Assembly (NCBI GenBank): GCA_036873755.1
Contig: JAVTVY010025215.1
Span: 37,057-101,056 of the forward strand
Origin: Hanleya hanleyi
Lineage: Eukaryota > Mollusca > Polyplacophora > Lepidopleurida > Hanleyidae
Length of the DNA stretch: 64,000 bases
Direction of reading: 5' to 3'
Numbering within the stretch: position 1 is the first letter of the stretch; every line of letters begins with the position of its first letter. Position numbers and translations under genes: made by a program. The notes under the pieces are model-generated. The model was given only the letters and a program-made list of their open reading frames with translations. It made no database searches and was not told where the DNA came from. Shown here in pieces: positions 19,753 through 31,019 of this stretch.

Positions 19753-20066
19753 TGTTATGCACCCACGAATATATAAGATTACTCTCAAAACAGAGCCGGA
19801 AGAAGTTTGCTAAAATGTGCAGGCAAGCAATGGTGAAACAAAATTACAACAAAAAACCACCTCGGTCAATTAAAGGTTTCACATAATTAACCATCCAGAA
19901 AATAAAAGTTACCAAATGTGGTACAATATGTCACAAATATAGTACCGTAAATGAGTGTGGCAAGCACTGTCCATAGACAGTTACGAATACAGTTCAGTCC
20001 GCTTTCTTCGTATGGTTGTACAGCTCCTCCCTGTTCAATTTCCCCCATGTCCAGTCCTGCGGACCA
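19753..20066 (-). repeat. Partial 5' LTR of Gypsy element 1
   Basis: On the minus strand the sequence ends ...GCATAACA, the CA terminus of an LTR, directly before the primer-binding candidate. The LTR is cut at 20066 by the LTR of the Gmr1-like element starting at 20067, so only about 314 bp are visible here. The 3' partner was not located. Confidence 0.5.
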
Positions 20067-21240
20067 TGTTATAGATTGAATATTAGTTTAGACTAATCTA
20101 GACGATTCCTCTGAGCCCTTCAGTCAAAACAGACCATCCATTTATGTTGCAAAAACATTTAATAAGCATATATTAATAAATAACGTATATACATATACAA
20201 ATGAAATTTTTTCTGTGTTATACTCCGTCATGAGAATATACGTTCTGAAATATATCTGAAACCCTATCAGCGTATTTTTAACGTATACAATATTACCCAA
20301 CGTTCCTTGATTTACTATCCTCACTAGTATATGTACGTAATGTCAATTGTATAATAAATCAAATAAAATGGTCTGTTCAAATCATATATGGTGTTCTGTT
20401 ATTTCTTTCTACGTCCTGTAGGTCTATACATTCAAATTTCATTAAAGTCAACAATACACAAAATGTCACTGTGCCTGTTCTGTATCTTTGCCTTTGCCTT
20501 GATATCCTCGAAACAGGTAAATCCAAAAGAATATCACACACACGCGATTATCTGAATAGCCGCTTGGTCCGGCACCGACAGTTTGTCATATAGTCCACGC
20601 ACGAGTACTCGTGGTCCACATACTTTCCTACCAATGCCTTTGTACCGATACTATAACCTTCAAATAGTCCGACACTCTTACACAGTTTTACAGACCCCTG
20701 TCTATACTTTGCCAAAAGTTATTTCACACTTCTCTCCAGAGGAATCTATCCAAGAGAATGTCATAATATCACTGTTCTGACATAGTAAACTACAGGGCTG
20801 AATCTGTAGAATATCTTTCCCGGTCGATATTCGTCTCCTCGTACCATTCGAAGCACCGTACTATATATATTACCACCGCAGCATTCTGTCAACGCTAGTG
20901 ATATTAAAGTCATGCAAATGTCCACATCGCAATTCACTATATATTCAAATTCCACCCAGAATATATTTACATAGTTCCAACACATTAAACATACTTCGAA
21001 AAGATTGATGTCCTATTATACGACGCTCTTTTTATCGGGATAAAGTCGCCACACCTTGCACAGCGAAAGGCGCTCTGTATTTAGGTCGACACGAATTATC
21101 CATTCAATCAACAGGTAATGATAACATATGTCAATCTCTGCGTGGACTGTCCAACACCTGAATTTTATATTACACAGCAATGAAGAGGGTCTCTAGGGGT
21201 GTTACTCTAGGGCATTTATAAATAATTACATTTCGTCACA
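20067..21240 (-). repeat. 3' LTR of the Gmr1-like element
   Basis: On the minus strand it begins TGTGACGAAATG just after the polypurine tract and ends AATCTATAACA (TG...CA). Large blocks match 25830-26400, for example the GCACCGTACTATATATATTACC region. It is longer than the 5' copy because 20345-20660 is missing there. Confidence 0.85.
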
Positions 21241-21306
21241 CTCCTCTCCCCTTAACAAAAATATGCTTGCTTATTTTCTATCTAGTTGTAGTAGGTAGTT
21301 GAGACC

Positions 21307-21829
21307 CTAGACACTTACTCCATGGAAGTTCTCAAAGAGTTCATGGTCAGTCGACAAATAGTCCGCAGTGACGTTGTGTTTTCCGGGAAGTGCTTCTATC
21401 CGAAATCTGTAAGGCTGAAGCTCCAACGCCCACCGCATGATTCGCGCATTTGTCCCATTACTTTTGTTTAGATAGATCAGCGGCCTGTGATCGGTTTCCA
21501 GCAATAACTCCTGACCTTATAAATACTGCTGTAGCTTCTGTATGGCCCACACGATGACCAGGCACTCGCGTTCTATAACGGAATATCGTCGTTTTCGGTC
21601 CAATAGCTTTCTGCTGAGATACACCACTGGAAACTTCAGTCATGCTGCTGCAGAAGCACAGCACCTATGCCGGTAGCAGATGCATCAGTTCGTAGAAGAA
21701 AAGGTTTTGTCAAGTCCGGTGTCCTGAGAATGAGACTTGTTGCTAGCAAACGCTTCAAAGCTCCGAACGAACGTTCCTGCTCAGGTCCCCACACAACCTT
21801 GTTTGGTTGACTCTTTTTGGTCAGATTAG
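21307..21829 (-). pseudogene. RNase H of the Gmr1-like element
   Basis: Minus-strand pieces read TDASATGIGAVL, VVYLSRKLLDRKRRYSVIERECL, then LLETDHRPLIYLN and LPGKHNVTADYLS, the ordered RNase H motifs of Ty3/Gypsy. At least one stop and a frameshift separate them from each other and from the RT frame ending at 21830. Confidence 0.75.
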
Positions 21830-23125
21830 TCAGTGGAATGGCGATTTCACTGAAAGAGGAACAAACCTCCTGTAGTATCCAATTGTTCCCAGGAATGCAC
21901 GGACTTGTTTCTTGGTTGTTGGATGCTCTGCGTTTTCAATGGCACTAACCTTCTCCATCTGGGGTTTAATTCGACCATCGCCAATTACATAACCCAAATA
22001 GTCCATTTCAGTATATCCTAGAGAACACTTTGTCCGTCTTGCACGAAGATTTGTCTCCCTAAGGCGCTGTAACACCTTGCGTAGCACCACACAGTGTTCA
22101 GCCCATGTATCTGTATGGACTAGAATGTCATCCACAAATGCCTCACAGTCGTCGATACCTTTTAGGACTTCGCGAACAGTTCGGTTGAACGAAGCAGCAG
22201 AATTGACGAGACCAAACGGCATAACAGTAAACTGGTACAGGCCCGATGGTGTGGAGAATGCCGTTTTCTCCTTGGAACTCTGCTCCATTCCCAGTTGCCA
22301 GTATCCCTTTGCCAAGTCAATTTTCGAAAGGAATATAGCTTCCGGTTGCGTCATGGGGTTTGCGTCAAACACAGTTAATTTGTTCTGTCTTCTGAAGTCT
22401 ATGCAGAAGCGATTTGACCCATCTGGTTTCTTGACTATCACAATCGGTGAAGCATACGGTGAACTAAAAGGCTCTATCATGCCCATTTTCAACATGTCGT
22501 CCACCTCTTTATTGATAATGTCTTGCATGGCCAGTGGTGTTTGATAAGGCCTTTGTCGGACTGGAACATCAGTAATCAATTCTATCCTATGTTCACCAGC
22601 TGTAGTACGACCTGGAACATCCGAGAAAACATCTTGGAATTCCTCAAGAATTTTCTCCATATCTGCGCACTGTTCCGATGTCAGCTCATTGGAAATGTTC
22701 ACATCTTTATACGTTTCCTTTGCCTCAAATTGTGGTAGATCAATCTTTATCATGGGGTCACTGTTGCAGCCCTCAATTACAGCTGCTGCTGCATACCAGA
22801 ACATCCCGGCCCTTGTGATTTCCTCGATAACATCTCGCGAGATGAACTTCTTCAAAAGATTGATGTGTAAGGTTTTTGTTTTCCCAGGAAACTGAATCTT
22901 GTAATTGGCCTCATGTACTCTCCCCAGGACCTGGTATGGACCCTTCCAATGCATCAACATTTTGTGACTGTCAGTAGGTAGTAAGACCAGTACTTCATCT
23001 CCAGGCTTAAGTGTTCTTGCCTTTGCGGATCGGTCGTAGAACTTTCTCTTCTTGTCTCGACTCTTTTTCAGTTCAGTCTGTGCCAACTCACACGTAACTT
23101 CAAGGCGGTTCTTCAAATCCAACAC
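21830..23125 (-). CDS. Integrase C-terminus fused to reverse transcriptase (Gmr1-like element)
   Basis: A 431-residue open frame. Residues about 1-90 are the integrase tail, including the GPY/F module (MHWKGPYQVLGRVHEANYKI). After a linker the RT follows: RQRPYQTPLA, the fingers SPYASPIVIVKKPDGSNRFCIDFR, motif A KIDLAKGYWQLGM, motif B VMPFGLVNSAASF, active site FVDDILVHTDTW, and the connection DYLGYVIGDGRIKP. The frame ends shortly after RAFLGTIGYYRRFVP by frameshift. Integrase tail and RT in one reading frame, integrase first, documents the Gmr1 order directly. Confidence 0.85.
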   Translation of the reverse strand: MLDLKNRLEVTCELAQTELKKSRDKKRKFYDRSAKARTLKPGDEVLVLLPTDSHKMLMHWKGPYQVLGRVHEANYKIQFPGKTKTLHINLLKKFISRDVIEEITRAGMFWYAAAAVIEGCNSDPMIKIDLPQFEAKETYKDVNISNELTSEQCADMEKILEEFQDVFSDVPGRTTAGEHRIELITDVPVRQRPYQTPLAMQDIINKEVDDMLKMGMIEPFSSPYASPIVIVKKPDGSNRFCIDFRRQNKLTVFDANPMTQPEAIFLSKIDLAKGYWQLGMEQSSKEKTAFSTPSGLYQFTVMPFGLVNSAASFNRTVREVLKGIDDCEAFVDDILVHTDTWAEHCVVLRKVLQRLRETNLRARRTKCSLGYTEMDYLGYVIGDGRIKPQMEKVSAIENAEHPTTKKQVRAFLGTIGYYRRFVPLSVKSPFH

Positions 23126-23181
23126 ATATTGGTATGTGGATTTGATCTCAATGTCTGGAATATCCCTGGATCACAACTCTT

Positions 23182-24258
23182 TTAGGACCTGCATTGGCCT
23201 CTAGCAGTTCTTCCGTACAATAATTCAAATGGTGAACATCCTAGGCTGGACTGCGGAACTTCTCTGTATGCAAAGAGCAAAGGATGAATATAGCGATCCC
23301 AGTCCCTGGGCTTTTCTGCACACATTTCCTTGAGCATACTTTTCAAAGTACCATTGAATTTCTCCACTAAACCATTACATGCTGGATGGTAGGGAGTTGT
23401 GACCATCTGCCGGATAGATAACAGTCGATTGACCTCTTTCATGACATCAGACAGGAACTGTCCACCCTGGTCAGACAATATGGTTTCCGGGATTCCAAGT
23501 CGGGAGTAAAACTCTACTAATGCTTCAGCGACAGGTTCCGTTTCTATACTAGGTAAAGCAGCTGCCTCCGGATAGCGTGTTGTATAGTCCATGTAGGTCA
23601 GTATATACCGGTTACCTCTATCAGTAGCTCGAGAGATTGACTCGAAAATGTCGACGGCTACACGTTGAAAAGGCACATCTATGAGAGGAAGATTCTGTAA
23701 CGACACCTTTGTAACCCTGCCACGTGGAAAGTTTTTCTGGCAGATGACACAGGAACGACAGTGATGATTAAATTCATTCTTCAAATGAGGCCAGAAAAAG
23801 CACGAATACACTTTTGCCCTCGTCTTATTCATCCCGAGGAGTCCTCCCATGACGGATTCATGGGCCACTTTAATTACATTTATTCTCAGCCCACGTGATA
23901 CAACCAACTGTTTATTGCCATCAGTTGTGCAATATATTCTATACAACAGTCCCTTGTCGAACACAAATCGACTCTCTCCACCGTTTTTGTAAGACAGAGT
24001 TTGCCCACTGTCAGCCATACGCTTTATTTTGGCTAAAGACGGATCTTGATCTTGACACAGTTTAAACTCCTCATAGGTAACTTCGCCTATTTGCTCCGGG
24101 ACCTTAAGTGGCTGTAGACCCTTCCGATCTCGAAGTGTCTGAGCCCTTTGTTTGAACTGCGGCCGCTGTCGTTGACTCAACGTTGACATTATCTTGACCC
24201 TTCGAGTTCCAATCACCAGCAGGGTCTCCAGAATCCCTGGCTCCAGGTATATTACCAA
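23182..24258 (-). CDS. Integrase, zinc and catalytic domains (Gmr1-like element)
   Basis: A 358-residue frame. The N-terminal zinc domain reads HESVMGGLLGMNKT...CRSCVICQK; the second histidine of the usual HHCC set (GGHLG) is leucine here. The catalytic core has D (VAVDIFE), D (ILSDQGGQF) and E (NGLVEKFNGTLKSM), so DDE is complete. It is linked by a frameshift near 23150 to the integrase tail in the next frame. It would insert element cDNA; the changed zinc ligand and frameshift argue against activity. Confidence 0.85.
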   Translation of the reverse strand: MVIYLEPGILETLLVIGTRRVKIMSTLSQRQRPQFKQRAQTLRDRKGLQPLKVPEQIGEVTYEEFKLCQDQDPSLAKIKRMADSGQTLSYKNGGESRFVFDKGLLYRIYCTTDGNKQLVVSRGLRINVIKVAHESVMGGLLGMNKTRAKVYSCFFWPHLKNEFNHHCRSCVICQKNFPRGRVTKVSLQNLPLIDVPFQRVAVDIFESISRATDRGNRYILTYMDYTTRYPEAAALPSIETEPVAEALVEFYSRLGIPETILSDQGGQFLSDVMKEVNRLLSIRQMVTTPYHPACNGLVEKFNGTLKSMLKEMCAEKPRDWDRYIHPLLFAYREVPQSSLGCSPFELLYGRTARGQCRS

Positions 24259-24697
24259 TGATCAGGTCATAGAGGGGCTGTCGTAGACAGAGTGCCTGTA
24301 CCTCACCTGTGTAGTACGGTGTGTCTATCTCGACAGTAGCTAATGGCGCTTGGATAACACTTCCGTCCAGCATTTATACATCGTTGGAGTTTTCCTGTGT
24401 AGAGTCATTCACCAAGCTACGTCTAATCACAACACCTGTACACCTAGTATCTCTCAGCACTGTAACTTTATGGTTTCCCACATAACCTTGAATAACAGGC
24501 ATCCCAGAGATGTGATCCTGTTTACTCTTGCTGGCGTCATCACAGAGTGCAGAAACTATCGGCGTAGAATATTCATCTTCGTCGCGGCTATCCTTTCTCC
24601 AGGACTCGTTTTTTGATCCACGCGTGAACTGCGTCACGTGACCTACACCCTGTCTATTTTGATAATTGAACGATCCACTGCCATACCAGTTTTTCAT
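24104..24697 (-). pseudogene. Protease region (Gmr1-like element)
   Basis: The frame 24697-24374 ends with VTVLRDTRCTGVVIRRSLV, the retropepsin active site with DTG changed to DTR, which should inactivate it. After one in-frame TAA (24371-24373) the same frame continues with a second protease half including YDLIIGNIPGA, the ILGxD-like flap-side motif. Confidence 0.7.
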
Positions 24698-25616
24698 GTC
24701 ACCCCGTTTTCCTCGGTAATCCTTGGACTTATTTTCAGGACAGTCTTTTTGAAGATGCGAAATCCTATTACATATGTAACATCTCCGCGGACCACATTGT
24801 TCCTTTGACCTGGTTTGCGTATTCCAGACGCCAGAATTTCACACCCTGGCTGGCTCGTTTGAACCCACTGGCTAGCGAGGTAAAACCACATCCATGTGCC
24901 TCTAAGAAAGTATCCGCTAGATCGGCCATTTCTTTTGCACTCTTGGGTGTGCGTTCCTTAAGAAAAACATCTAAGTCTCTACCACAGGATACCACAAACT
25001 GCTCCCTTAACATGAAGTCTTTTAGGCCAACCAAACTTTTGACAGTGTCTCCTAACTCCATTCATCTGGACAAATATGCTTCCATACGAACTAGAAACTG
25101 TCCTGCCGTTTCACCCACCTCTGGCTTGCACTCCCTGAACTTGAGACGATATCCTTCTTCCGTTAACTGATACCGTTTTAGTAATGCAGCCTTCCAAATT
25201 GCATAATCATTTGCTTCAGTTTCTGCTTAGCTCGAATACACTACTAGGGCCTTGCCAGATAACAGAGCGGCCAAGTTTGTGCTCCAAGTCCGCCTGTTCC
25301 ATCCTTGACTGCTAGCAAAACGTTCAAATCTTTGAATGTAGGCATCCAATTCATCTTTCCTATCATCAAAGGAAGGCAACTTTGGAGATTTTGCCCTCGA
25401 GCCAACAACATCTACCTCAACTTCACCTCCTACATTGCCTTGACGTTTTATCTTTTCTAATTCACTCTCTTGCTCTATTCTTTCTTGTTTTTCTTTTTCT
25501 AGATCTCTTTCCTTATATCTCTAGCAATTTTCTGTTGGTCAGAAACCCAGTTCATAAGTTCAGCGTCTACTAAACCTAGCTTTGATGCCACATTGACAAG
25601 CGCCGCTACATCCATG
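24694..25616 (-). pseudogene. Gag (Gmr1-like element)
   Basis: From the Met at 25616 (MDVAALVNVASKLG) the protein runs through an acidic coiled-coil stretch, a capsid core (PSFDDRKDELDAYIQRFERF, LLSGKALVVYS, QLTEEGYRLKFRECKPEVGE, FLVRMEAYLSR) and a CCHC knuckle (CYICNRISHLQKDC, about 24745). Two in-frame stops (about 25230 and 25060) and frame changes at each end show decay. Confidence 0.75.
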
Positions 25617-25829
25617 GTTAGTGTACATAAAAGAAGCAAATATAGAATATGCATCGCCCTACCAGTGCATTGTTGTCTCCAAATGTTGGATTTGATGCAT
25701 AACAAAATTGAACATTCCATGTAAATTGCAATTCAGTATGAATCAGGCACACGAGTATAAAAGCGATAATCTGACAGACTGAGGAATGAGGAATTTTTTT
25801 TACACTAACATCCCACCGCTGCCACCAAA

Positions 25830-26540
25830 TGTTATAGATTGAATATTACTTTAGACTAAACCAGACGTCCATTTATGTTGCAAAAACATTTAATAAGCAT
25901 ATATAAATAAATAACATATATACATATACAAATGAAATTTATTCTGTGTTATACTCCGTCATGAGAAAATACGTTCTCAAATATATCTGAAACCCTATCA
26001 GCGTATTTTTAACGTATACAATATTACCCAACGTTCCTTGATTCACTATCCTCACCAGTATATGTACGTAATGTCAACAGTCCGACACTCTCACACAGTT
26101 TTACAGACCCCTGTCTATAATTTGCCAAAAGTTATTTCACACTTCTCTCCAGAGGAATCTATCCAAGAGAATGTCATAATATCACTGTTCTGTCATAGTA
26201 AACTACAGGGCTGAATCTGTAGAATATCCTTCCCGGCTGGTATTCGTCTCCTCGTACCGTTCGAAGCACCGTACTATATATATTACCACCGCAGCATTCT
26301 GTCAACGCTAGTGATATTAAAGTCATGCAAATGTCCAAATCGCAATTGAGTATATATTCAAATTCCACCCAGAATATATGACATAGTTCCAACACATACT
26401 TGGAAAGATTAACGACGAATTTTCATCGTTAAGTCGCCACACCTTGAGTACTTGAAGTTGTCTGTATTTAGAATGCTACACGTGGTCCAGCAAACTGAAT
26501 TGTTCGGGATAACATGTCAATCACATTTCTACTGTGCTCA
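25830..26540 (-). repeat. 5' LTR of the Gmr1-like element (internally deleted)
   Basis: Matches the 3' LTR from its CA end (TGTTATAG on the plus strand) to about 26400 at high identity and then diverges. About 320 bp present in the 3' LTR (20345-20660) is absent. Directly inside the element lies GGTGGCAGCGGTGGGA on the minus strand, a plausible primer-binding site. The outer limit is not defined. Confidence 0.75.
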
Positions 26541-26809
26541 GGCACATTTTCCCGGCCTCGATGCATTAACCCTTGAACAAAACTGAACACCTGTCAATCA
26601 AAGTCCGTTTGAATAAGACAGTCATTCAACTTGTTGTTTTCGTAATTGACTTGTTGGGACAAAGTCGTGAAGGTCGATGTCATTCATCTACAAGCACGTT
26701 TACGCTCACCCATCGAATTCCGATAAACGCTTTCAAAATCCAATCTCGGAATGCAGAATCATTCAGATGGGCGGGCTACTCACCGAAATTCACTATAATA
26801 CCATCTTTG
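26541..26809. other. Spacer between LTR element 2 and the BEN-carrying element
   Basis: No gene or repeat recognised. The open frame at 26573-26881 runs into the palindromic array and has no motif. Confidence 0.4.
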
Positions 26810-26819
26810 CCCTTACAAA

Positions 26820-27075
26820 AAAATCTTATAGGATCCTATAAGATTCTGAAAAATCCTATAAGATTATTCGAAATCTTATAAGATTCTAAAAAATCCTATA
26901 AGATTCTGAAAAATCCTATAAGATTCTGAAAAATCCTATAAGATTCTGAGAAAATCTTATAAGATTCTAAGAAATCCTATAAGATTAAAAAAATCCTATA
27001 AGATTCTGAAAAGTCTTATAAGATTCTAAAAAAATCCTATAAGATTCTAAAAAATCCTACTGGATTTAATAGGAT
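26820..27075. repeat. Left subterminal array of ATCCTATAAGATTCTG
   Basis: About 14 imperfect copies of an 18-bp unit AAATCCTATAAGATTCTG. The core ATCCTATAAGAT is nearly palindromic. The mirror array is at 31265-31545. Confidence 0.85.
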
Positions 27076-28059
27076 AGAAATATAATAATCCTATTGGATT
27101 TAATATGACACTCCATAGGATCAATTGCATTAATGATATTAAGAAGAGTGGAAATTGATCCCGCTCAAGTATTTTAGTGAATTATTTCACACAAATTAAG
27201 TGCGTTTCACTGAAGTAATTGAATGTAATTTCACTCAAACATCATTTTGCCCACCACTTCAGCGATTTATTGACTTAATAAGCAAAATCCACCCAACTTG
27301 ATACTGGACTTCATTCAACTTGAGTGGGATCAATTTCCACTCTTCTTGGGAAAAAATAATTTAATGTTTTTAGAGAGTGATGTTTATGCGGTCTTCAGTC
27401 AAGACAAATATATCTAAAATGCGTTTTTGCTTAATCAGGACAGATCTGTGAATAACCACAACACAAGAAGTATTTTGGACCCTATATGATCCAGATCTTA
27501 TAGGATTTGCAATTTTATATGATCATATACGATTCAATATCAGTTCACAACACCCAAGTAATGTTCTCCATATTTGGCTGCTCGCAGTTGAAGAGAGAGA
27601 TTTTGTACCACAAATCTCCAATCTGCTGCTCATGAGGCCTCAAATATCAATTTTGGTAGTTTCATATGAAATTCATCTTAAATTTTAACTTGAATTTAAT
27701 ACAAACTCATGATTAATATTTTCAATAGCTATACTATATTACAATTGAATTGAAGGATTAATTTTATTTTCATATTGTGTGAATATTCTATCGTTATGCT
27801 GATATTTGACTGTGAAGTATTTTGAAATGTCACTTAGGAAATGCTAATAAAAATTGACAAAAAACCTAATTGCCATCCATCATAGTTCGATATCCAAACA
27901 AATGCAAGGTCACTGAAAACTAAATTTAAATATTCTAACTCAAATCGAATTCACTATTAATCTTCATCTGAAATTTATTAAAATTGGAATAAATCTATGA
28001 AGTTTTGAATATTTGATTGTTTGGAATTAAAGTTTTATTTAAAATTGAATTAAGGATGT

Positions 28060-28440
28060 CCGTAATTAACTCTTCGAATAATGTGTGTTGCTGCATTCAT
28101 AATTGTGTAATATGAGGAATATAGGTCGGTGTGCATTGTTTAGCTGTTGACACTGTTAAAAAGACGGACCCATGCTCCATTTGATAACCTAGAAAACAAA
28201 GGGAATAGCCCAGGTTTTGAATCCTATTCACAAAAATTTACAGAAATAGTATTTAACTTTTTCCTATATTCTAACTGTTTGGAGACAATCACAATGTCTT
28301 TCAAAATTTATCAAATTGGATGAATGTTGCTGCACAAACTTCTCAGCTAGAAGACTTTTAAAGGAAATCCCTGTCGCTTAATCCCAACTCAAACTGGCAA
28401 AAACTGCTGCCAAGAAAAAAATCACCTGCAGACATCCCTT
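28060..28440 (+). repeat. Copy 1 of a dispersed repeat of about 400 bp
   Basis: ATGTGTGTTG.TGCATTCATAATTGTGTAATAT, CCCATGCTC.ATTTGATAACC.AGAAA and GGGAATAGCCC are shared in order and orientation with 31675-32095. One copy is inside the 26810-31552 element and the other just outside its right end. Confidence 0.7.
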
Positions 28441-28449
28441 AAACCTTGA

Positions 28450-30054
28450 TTGTCATCATTTCATTATGAAATATGTTTTGTTATCATTCAACTACTTGAA
28501 GATTCTCATGAATGAATAAACTTCTGATCAGTTCAAATGGTTTCCCAATCTAAATGGTATTTACAAAATCTCTCTACTTCAAATGGAGGGGAGATAACTC
28601 TGCTTGTTCACACTAGGTGGCGCTACACAGAGACAAGAAAGATTTTTTTGCAGTTATTTTATTAATAGCTGACTGATTTGAGGACAGTAAAACTCATATT
28701 TCCGATTATATATGGCTGATGGAACGGACTCAGATTGATGGTAAGTACCTTTTGCAAATTGTAGGCTAAATTAGCATTCTAAAGTCTCCATTTGTTAAGT
28801 CTGGAATATGTTGGACTTGTTTAAAATATATTTTAGTTATATAAGTAACTTTGTCAGGTTTGTATATTACACTGTAAATACAACAACCAAAACATTATAC
28901 TGCCTTGGAAAGATTTATTTATCTCACCGATTTATGAAAGAAAGGGCTTGCTGGTTGATTTTCTCGTTTTCTCTAATCTCATGGGTAGGATAGTTAGGCA
29001 TGTACTTTTATTAAGCCCAGTGTAATTAACCTTAGATATAAAATGCTGTCTAACATATATTTCAATAGCTGAACAGACATGTATATTTTGTTAATTAAAA
29101 TAACCGGTCAACCTCACAAGAATAGACCAGTTTGTCTTAGTGGTCCATTGTGTAAGGGATTAACCATGCTGGGTGACTCTTTGCACAGTTCAATGTGAGA
29201 AACCCAGAAGGGGGTGTTTTTACAATCTCATTGTGTCATTTCCTGTACTGGTATACCTTCTACCTTCAATAGTCAAGCCATTTAAGATGTTTACATGACA
29301 AAATTGGCATAACATATGAATGAATTGATAACAGTTGATTTGTGATTCTTTCTAGTCCTGGCTTTTATTTCATACTGTCGGTTTCACAGTCTGAGCTTCC
29401 TGTCCTGTCAAATTGCATCTCTCCTCACCCCACCATAATGAACAGTTTATCAATGATGTTTTTATTATGACGTTTACAGCTTCACTGTGGACTCTGGCGA
29501 AGGAATACAAATACACTTACAACACAGCTTTGCCCAGTTCCGGGTAGGCCTAATCATGGAGGTATAAATCAAATTTGATTTATACCTCCATGGCCTAATG
29601 TACCAGTGGTGTGTACTATTCCTGACAACCCGAACTTTGGATGCCTTAATTTGTCGAGCTAAGGGCTGATCTATATGATGCTACAAATTGTGGTTAGTAT
29701 CGTCCATTAATTGTTCACTCCATTCAACACTCCATCGTATTCCTCTTACATATCAATATAAACGTAAATTGGTATTGTTGCCTAAACTTTAATACGTGTT
29801 GTACCCCATTTATGTACTTTTCAATTGTGATGGGGGGGGGGTTATCATGTACTGTACATTCTTTCATACATATTATCTGAACGAAGTCAAATGTCATTTA
29901 TTAGAATTTCCAGGTTGTTTGGTTACGCATTGCATTGCATTTTCACATTGCTTATTTCAATATTTAAAGTTAGTACACAATTGATTTGAAAATTGTTAAG
30001 TTTATTTTCGAAATAAATCGCGATATGATATGGTAATAATTGTTTTCCCCACAG
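28450..30054 (+). other. Intron-like DNA with two weak upstream exon candidates
   Basis: AT-rich, no long frame. A possible first exon ends at 28740 before GTAAGT (ATG at 28719). A possible second exon is 29480-29543, between TTTACAG and GTAGGC. Their phases do not join cleanly to the exon at 30055, so they may be untranslated or spurious. A perfect short palindrome (GGAGGTATAAATCAAATTTG and its complement) lies at about 29558-29590. Confidence 0.3.
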
Positions 30055-30965
30055 GAGATCAGAGAGCCTACAAAGAAGATGAGCAAGACAGTTTGTGATG
30101 CCCGGAAGAATGAGCCAAACAACATCCTCGAGAAGTTAAAAAAGCAGCGACAAGGAAACCTTCCAGTGGCACCTGTTTATGACGAGTCAGATGATGTAAG
30201 TATAAATTCAACTATCATGACTATTCAGCAAAATCCCTAGGCTATTATCAAATAATTAATTATTTTGACCATTGAGAAGATTTCTCATTAATTGTCTCAG
30301 CTATATTTACTGGTAAGATTTTAAATTTGTTTTTTTGCAAGTTTGCTAACCATTAAAATGCATATTAAATGACACTGACTTTTAATGGGTAACAAGCGAT
30401 CACTTGTAAATAATCATTTAATGTAATTAATCTTAGTAAATAATAATTCAATGAGATTTGATCCTTTGTCAACATGATTCTGCAATTTATGACTATTAAC
30501 ATTCTGACTGAATATTATCAATCCAATTGTCAGTACACATTTTGTATCTTTTATTTCATCCGAGAAAGATGACCATGGACCTAATGAGTGCATTGTTCAT
30601 GAGGAATGAAATGGCCTCCCATACTTTGACAGGGATGAAACCCAATGTGACAAGAGAGGTAGAGGCTAAGCCTGCAATTGACCAAGAAAATATCAAGCCA
30701 TCCAAGGTAAAAACTTTTCTTCATAAATATTCCAAACATCTGATAATTAATCCCAAGTTCAATGACCATGTTTTTGATAGCTTATAGTTTGAAATGTTGT
30801 GATTGAATATATTGAAATTCAGTGGCTAACTGCAAATTATTTCATTCTCTTACAGACTACTGCCTGAAGAAATTCCCAAGTTCCGTGAAAGTCATTCGGG
30901 AAGCAATGAAGTCGAAACTCAATGGCGAGCAGAAATTGTACGGAAAACTGATGGAGAGATTATGA
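30055..30965 (+). CDS. Spliced BEN-domain-like gene fragment
   Basis: Three candidate exons: 30055-30195 (after CCCCACAG, before GTAAGT; 47 codons, phase 0), 30569-30706 (before GTAAAA; 46 codons) and 30856-30965 (after CTCTTACAG). Exon 2 reads LMSALFMRNEMASHTLTGMK and exon 3 reads YCLKKFPSSVKVIREAMKSK then LNGEQKLYGK, together resembling a BEN domain (LxxxLFxxxExxxxSLTGK ... FPxxxxxxIRxxIxxK), a DNA- and protein-binding module of chromatin regulators. As read, exons 2 and 3 are one base out of phase, so the annotated junction is off or the gene is decayed. It ends 50 bases before an AATAAA. Confidence 0.5.
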
Positions 30966-31013
30966 TGCCCTCATATGTTCCTCTGTTTATATCTCAAAAG
31001 TGCACATGTACAT

Positions 31014-31019
31014 AATAAA
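31014..31019 (+). terminator. Polyadenylation signal AATAAA
   Basis: AATAAA about 50 bases after the stop codon of the BEN-like third exon on the same strand, supporting a real 3' end there. Confidence 0.5.

Larger units (their letters stand above)
13074..20066 (-). mobile_element. Ty3/Gypsy element 1, broken by three insertions
   Basis: Minus-strand Gag (about 19480-18499), protease (16973-16698), RT (16723-16380) and RNase H (13369-13112) appear in canonical Gypsy order. They are separated by a hAT-like insertion between zinc knuckle and protease and a Mutator-like insertion within RT. A partial 5' LTR (19753-20066) is followed inward by a tRNA-Pro-like primer-binding candidate (TTGGGGGCCTGTCTGGGAT on the minus strand, about 19733-19751). 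No integrase was found; the RNase H end is capped by the TTAA element. The span includes the insertions. Confidence 0.7.
20067..26540 (-). mobile_element. LTR retrotransposon 2 with gag-PR-IN-RT-RH order (Gmr1-like)
   Basis: Two LTRs in direct orientation (20067-21240 and 25830 to about 26540) enclose Gag, protease, integrase, then RT and RNase H on the minus strand. Integrase upstream of RT is normal for Ty1/copia, but the sequences are Ty3/Gypsy-like, which is the defining oddity of Gmr1-type elements. A polypurine tract (AAGGGGAGAGGAG on the minus strand) abuts the 3' LTR at 21241. The element is broken by several stops and frameshifts. The outer edge of the 5' LTR is approximate. Confidence 0.8.

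Noticed and set aside
22077..22544. 155-residue plus-strand frame
   Set aside because: Antisense shadow of the Gmr1-like RT.
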